In this document: in pieces, positions 61,106-64,000 of the stretch
How positions within the stretch are numbered: position 1 is the first letter of the stretch
How the letters are laid out: the number at the start of each line of letters is the position of its first letter
From: Pseudoalteromonas ostreae
GTDB lineage: Bacteria; Pseudomonadota; Gammaproteobacteria; Enterobacterales; Alteromonadaceae
Length of the DNA stretch: 64,000 nucleotides
NCBI RefSeq assembly: GCF_018069805.1
Contig: NZ_JAGPYN010000004.1
Location: 62,001 to 126,000, forward strand
Reading direction: 5' to 3'
The notes under the pieces: model-generated
Told to the model about the DNA's origin: nothing
The model's database searches: none
What the model saw: the letters and a program-made list of their open reading frames with translations, nothing else
Translations under genes and position numbers: made by a program

Positions 61106-63550
61106 ATGCGTATTTTTAATTATTGTTTGAATGTTTTCTCTAAGGTAATAAATAGCCTGTTCGTTAAAAGCAAGGTGCTGCCTGAAAACCCAATCGAACA
61201 ATACGGCCTTAATCCGGCATATCCAACCTTTTATATTGTTAAACTTAATGCACGCTCAGATTTAGCGGCGCTAGATAAAGTCTGCAAAACGTTTGGCTTA
61301 CCTTCCCCTATGCAGTCACAACTGCTCGGCGGCCAAGAACTAGAGCGCTTTATTGGTTTACAAAATCCGCCACCATTGTTTGGTAACACAGCTAAACCAA
61401 CCGATGCTCTAAATCAAGGTAAACAAATTATTGAGCAATTACTGGCCAACGGTGAGCAAAATGTGCAAGTGCTGCCAGTAACTATTCTATGGGGCCGTAA
61501 TCCAGGTAAAGAGAAGCCAGGATTAGGCACGCTAGTGTCACATTCACTGACCCCAAGCTGGTTTCGTAAGTTTTTTGTTTTACTATTCTCTGGTCGAGAC
61601 AACTTTATTCGCTTTAGTCAGCCGCTGGACTTATCACTACTGATTAACGAAAAGGCCGATGTTGATGAGTTACCACATAAACTACTGCGCGTGGCACGGG
61701 TGCATTTTCGTCGTCAAAAACTAGCAGCGACGGGGCCTAAAATGCCCTCACGAGAACAGCTGTTTAATTCGTTATTAGCCTCACCCACCATTAAAAAAGC
61801 GGTACAAACTGAAGCCAAAGAAAAAAACATCAGTCAACAACAGGCACAGCAAAATGCGTTAAAGCTGCTTGATGAAATAGCGGCCAATTACAGTGACGCG
61901 ACCATTCGAGTTGCCGATCGCGCGCTCACTTGGCTATGGAATAAACTGTATAACGGCATTGAAGTTAAATATACCGAACAGTTACATGACTTAACCAATA
62001 AAGGTCATGAGATCATCTATATGCCATGCCATCGCTCGCACATGGATTACTTACTACTTACCTACTCTATTTATCATTTAGGTTTAGTGCCACCACATAT
62101 TGCAGCGGGTATTAACTTAAACTTTTTCCCTGCCGGTGGTATCTTCCGCCGCTCAGGGGCATTTTTTATTCGCCGTTCATTCGCGGGCAACAAGCTCTAT
62201 TCAGCCGTGTTTAAAGAGTATTTAAGCCAACTGTTTATTAAAGGTTATTCTGTCAAGTTTTACACAGAAGGTGGTCGCAGTCGCACTGGCCGTTTACTAC
62301 CACCAAAAACCGGCATGTTAGCAATGACTCTACAAGCTATGCTGCGCGGCATTGATCGGCCAATTTCGATTGTGCCTGTATATATTGGTTACGAGCACGT
62401 GATGGAAATTAATACTTACCTGAAGGAACTTGCGGGCAACGATAAAAAAGGCGAGTCTATTTTTGGTATTTTTAAAGCGATTAAAAATTTAAAGAACTAT
62501 GGTCGTGGTTATTTAAACTTTGGCGATCCAATCTCAATCAATCAATATTTAAATGAGCAGCAACCTGATTGGCGTGAATCTATTCACCCTACTGATGTGC
62601 AAAAACCGCAGTGGCTTGGGCCTCAAGTCGCAACACTTACCGCTAAAGTCATGGTTAATATCAACAGTGCCGCAGCCCTTAACTCCGTTAACTTACTGGC
62701 AATGATATTGCTAGTAAATGATAAACAAGCGCTGAGTAAACCTAAGTTGTTAGCACAGCTAGATTTTTACTTACACCTGCAACGCTGTGCTAGTTACAGT
62801 GAAAAAATCACCATCCCAGATGAAAGCCCAGAGCAACTATTAGCGCATGCGTTAAAACTGAATAAATTTGATGTGATCAGTGATGAATTTGGCGAAATTA
62901 TTGCTATTAGCGATAAAGAAAAAACCCTGTTTAACTATTATCGCAATAATATTCTGCATGTTTTTGCAGTGCCAAGCTTACTAGCACTGCATATATTTAA
63001 AAGCCATAAAACCACCATTGTACAATGCCAAGCATTGATTAACTGTTTTTACCCATTATTTGCTAAGGAATGGTTTTTACACGAACTCGATGAAAATTAT
63101 ATTACCCGTATTTTAGCCAGCTTTGTTGATCAAGATTTAATTGAAATTGATGGTGATAATATCAAAATTACCAATAGTAATGATTGCTTAGCCAAACTTG
63201 AAATTCTCGGTCGGGCATTAAGTTTAACCTTACAACGCTATGCGATTGTGACGGGTTTTATTCAAACAAGCCTAAGTATTGAGCGCGAAGAATTAGAACG
63301 TGAAAGCCAAGTACTGGCTGAGCGCTTAGGCACTTTGCACGGCATTAAAACCCCTGAGTTTTTTGACAAAAAAGTATTGGTAGGTTTTATTAGCAACTTA
63401 CGCGAGCAAGGTTTAATTAGCGAAACCGATAATAGCTTGCGAGGCAGTACAGAGCTGTGCGAAGTGTATATGCATCTTAAAGCATTATTGCCAGCACGGG
63501 TCTGGCAGTCGATTAGTGATATTGTGCAAGGGCAATGTAACAAAAAGTAG
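61106..63550 (+). CDS. plsB: Glycerol-3-phosphate 1-O-acyltransferase
   Basis: PlsB acylates the sn-1 position of glycerol-3-phosphate from acyl-ACP or acyl-CoA at the inner membrane, starting phospholipid synthesis. The 814-residue protein (E. coli 807) has the HX4D active site HRSHMD (His309-Asp314) in MPCHRSHMDYLLL, then GGIFRRSGAFFIRRSF, FYTEGGRSRTGRLLPPKTGML and IVPVYIGYEHVME. The start at MRIFNYCLN aligns with E. coli and has GGTGAG upstream; 34 in-frame codons before it lack similarity. It diverges from the S10 operon. Confidence 0.96.
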   Translation: MRIFNYCLNVFSKVINSLFVKSKVLPENPIEQYGLNPAYPTFYIVKLNARSDLAALDKVCKTFGLPSPMQSQLLGGQELERFIGLQNPPPLFGNTAKPTDALNQGKQIIEQLLANGEQNVQVLPVTILWGRNPGKEKPGLGTLVSHSLTPSWFRKFFVLLFSGRDNFIRFSQPLDLSLLINEKADVDELPHKLLRVARVHFRRQKLAATGPKMPSREQLFNSLLASPTIKKAVQTEAKEKNISQQQAQQNALKLLDEIAANYSDATIRVADRALTWLWNKLYNGIEVKYTEQLHDLTNKGHEIIYMPCHRSHMDYLLLTYSIYHLGLVPPHIAAGINLNFFPAGGIFRRSGAFFIRRSFAGNKLYSAVFKEYLSQLFIKGYSVKFYTEGGRSRTGRLLPPKTGMLAMTLQAMLRGIDRPISIVPVYIGYEHVMEINTYLKELAGNDKKGESIFGIFKAIKNLKNYGRGYLNFGDPISINQYLNEQQPDWRESIHPTDVQKPQWLGPQVATLTAKVMVNINSAAALNSVNLLAMILLVNDKQALSKPKLLAQLDFYLHLQRCASYSEKITIPDESPEQLLAHALKLNKFDVISDEFGEIIAISDKEKTLFNYYRNNILHVFAVPSLLALHIFKSHKTTIVQCQALINCFYPLFAKEWFLHELDENYITRILASFVDQDLIEIDGDNIKITNSNDCLAKLEILGRALSLTLQRYAIVTGFIQTSLSIEREELERESQVLAERLGTLHGIKTPEFFDKKVLVGFISNLREQGLISETDNSLRGSTELCEVYMHLKALLPARVWQSISDIVQGQCNKK

Positions 63551-63564
63551 CTGAAAGCCGTCTA

Positions 63565-64000
63565 TCAGCGCTGACGCATTACACCTTCTTGGATCGTTGA
63601 GGCCACTAAATTGCCTTGACGATCAAAGAACTGGCCGCGCACTAAGCCGCGCCCTGAACTCGCACTTGGGCTGTCAATGGTATATAAAATCCAATCATCT
63701 AGACGAAACGGACGATGAAACCACATCGCATGGTCAATGGTTGCGACCTGCATATTGGGCTGCATAAATGACACACCGTGCGGCTGTAATGCGGTTGGTA
63801 AAAACTCAAAGTCCGACGCATACGCTAATAAGTAATTATGAATACGTTGATCATCAGGCATCTCGCCATTGGCTTTGAACCAAATATGCTTAACCGGCTC
63901 CATTACCTCAGGCTTAAACGGGTTATGAAAAGTGACCGGACGCATATCAATCGGCACTTCACGAATAAACTTATTACGGATCACCTCAGGAATATGCTCA
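63565..64000 (-). CDS. tesB: Acyl-CoA thioesterase II, C-terminal part (cut by window edge)
   Basis: The frame runs to the window end, covering about the last 145 of an expected 285 residues. It matches Tes[19 protein letters not shown], the second hotdog domain with [19 protein letters not shown] (catalytic Asp), and [17 protein letters not shown], ending [12 protein letters not shown]. TesB hydrolyses medium- and long-chain acyl-CoA. It converges with plsB, 14 bp apart. The N-terminal domain lies beyond position 64000. Confidence 0.94.
   Translation of the reverse strand, partial: EHIPEVIRNKFIREVPIDMRPVTFHNPFKPEVMEPVKHIWFKANGEMPDDQRIHNYLLAYASDFEFLPTALQPHGVSFMQPNMQVATIDHAMWFHRPFRLDDWILYTIDSPSASSGRGLVRGQFFDRQGNLVASTIQEGVMRQR

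Overview
The window reads as chromosomal DNA of a marine gammaproteobacterium of the Alteromonadales, most like Pseudoalteromonas. This rests on protein similarity recalled from memory, low-to-moderate GC, and typical gene neighbourhoods (brkB-pip-dtd, glnA-DUF4124-glnL-glnG, pabA beside the arginine succinyltransferase genes, cysJIH). It is almost entirely core genome: no prophage, integron, CRISPR array, rRNA or tRNA was seen.

Layout. 1-2.3 kb: a broken VOC/glyoxalase gene, then speD (polyamine synthesis), a YhfA-type OsmC protein and a DUF3802-like protein. 2.3-8.6 kb: arginine catabolism genes astC-astA-astD on the minus strand, a MITE-like element, an HDOD protein and pabA. 9.1-12.2 kb: a thioesterase, a prolyl-hydroxylase-like oxygenase, and a two-gene operon pairing a PF10014-type 2-oxoglutarate dioxygenase with a cysteine-desulfurase-like PLP enzyme. 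12.4-18.9 kb: acnB, an OmpA-like porin, selO and a Tag-type glycosylase. 19.1-23.4 kb: a lysine riboswitch followed by dapA-dapD-lysA and an AstE/aspartoacylase-like metallohydrolase. 23.5-32 kb: unknown genes, one with a frameshifted signal peptide, then pldA, a GNAT-hotdog fusion, dtd, pip, brkB and two lipoproteins. 32.3-39.8 kb: typA and the nitrogen control block glnA-(DUF4124)-glnL-glnG, with NtrC sites and a sigma-54 promoter upstream of glnA. 39.8-48.2 kb: an arylamine N-acetyltransferase, small unknowns, an S4 RNA-binding protein, acnA and two periplasmic binding proteins. 48.3-52.7 kb: cysJ-cysI-cysH (sulfate assimilation). 53-55.7 kb: a secreted endonuclease I and heptamer repeats. 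55.7-60.9 kb: the S10 ribosomal protein operon with its leader. 61-64 kb: plsB and the 3' part of tesB, cut by the window edge.

Most interesting points. The riboswitch-controlled lysine operon carries an AstE-like desuccinylase where dapE would be expected, which suggests a non-orthologous N-succinyl-diaminopimelate desuccinylase. Its LysA homologue also has an altered motif. Other notable items are a family of 7-bp AGCnnTn repeats at several 3' gene ends, a MITE-like element whose terminal repeat supplies the stop codon of the HDOD gene, the dioxygenase/PLP-enzyme pair, a 40-codon membrane protein translationally coupled to a binding protein, and an S10 operon with neither the spc operon nor tuf/fus genes beside it.
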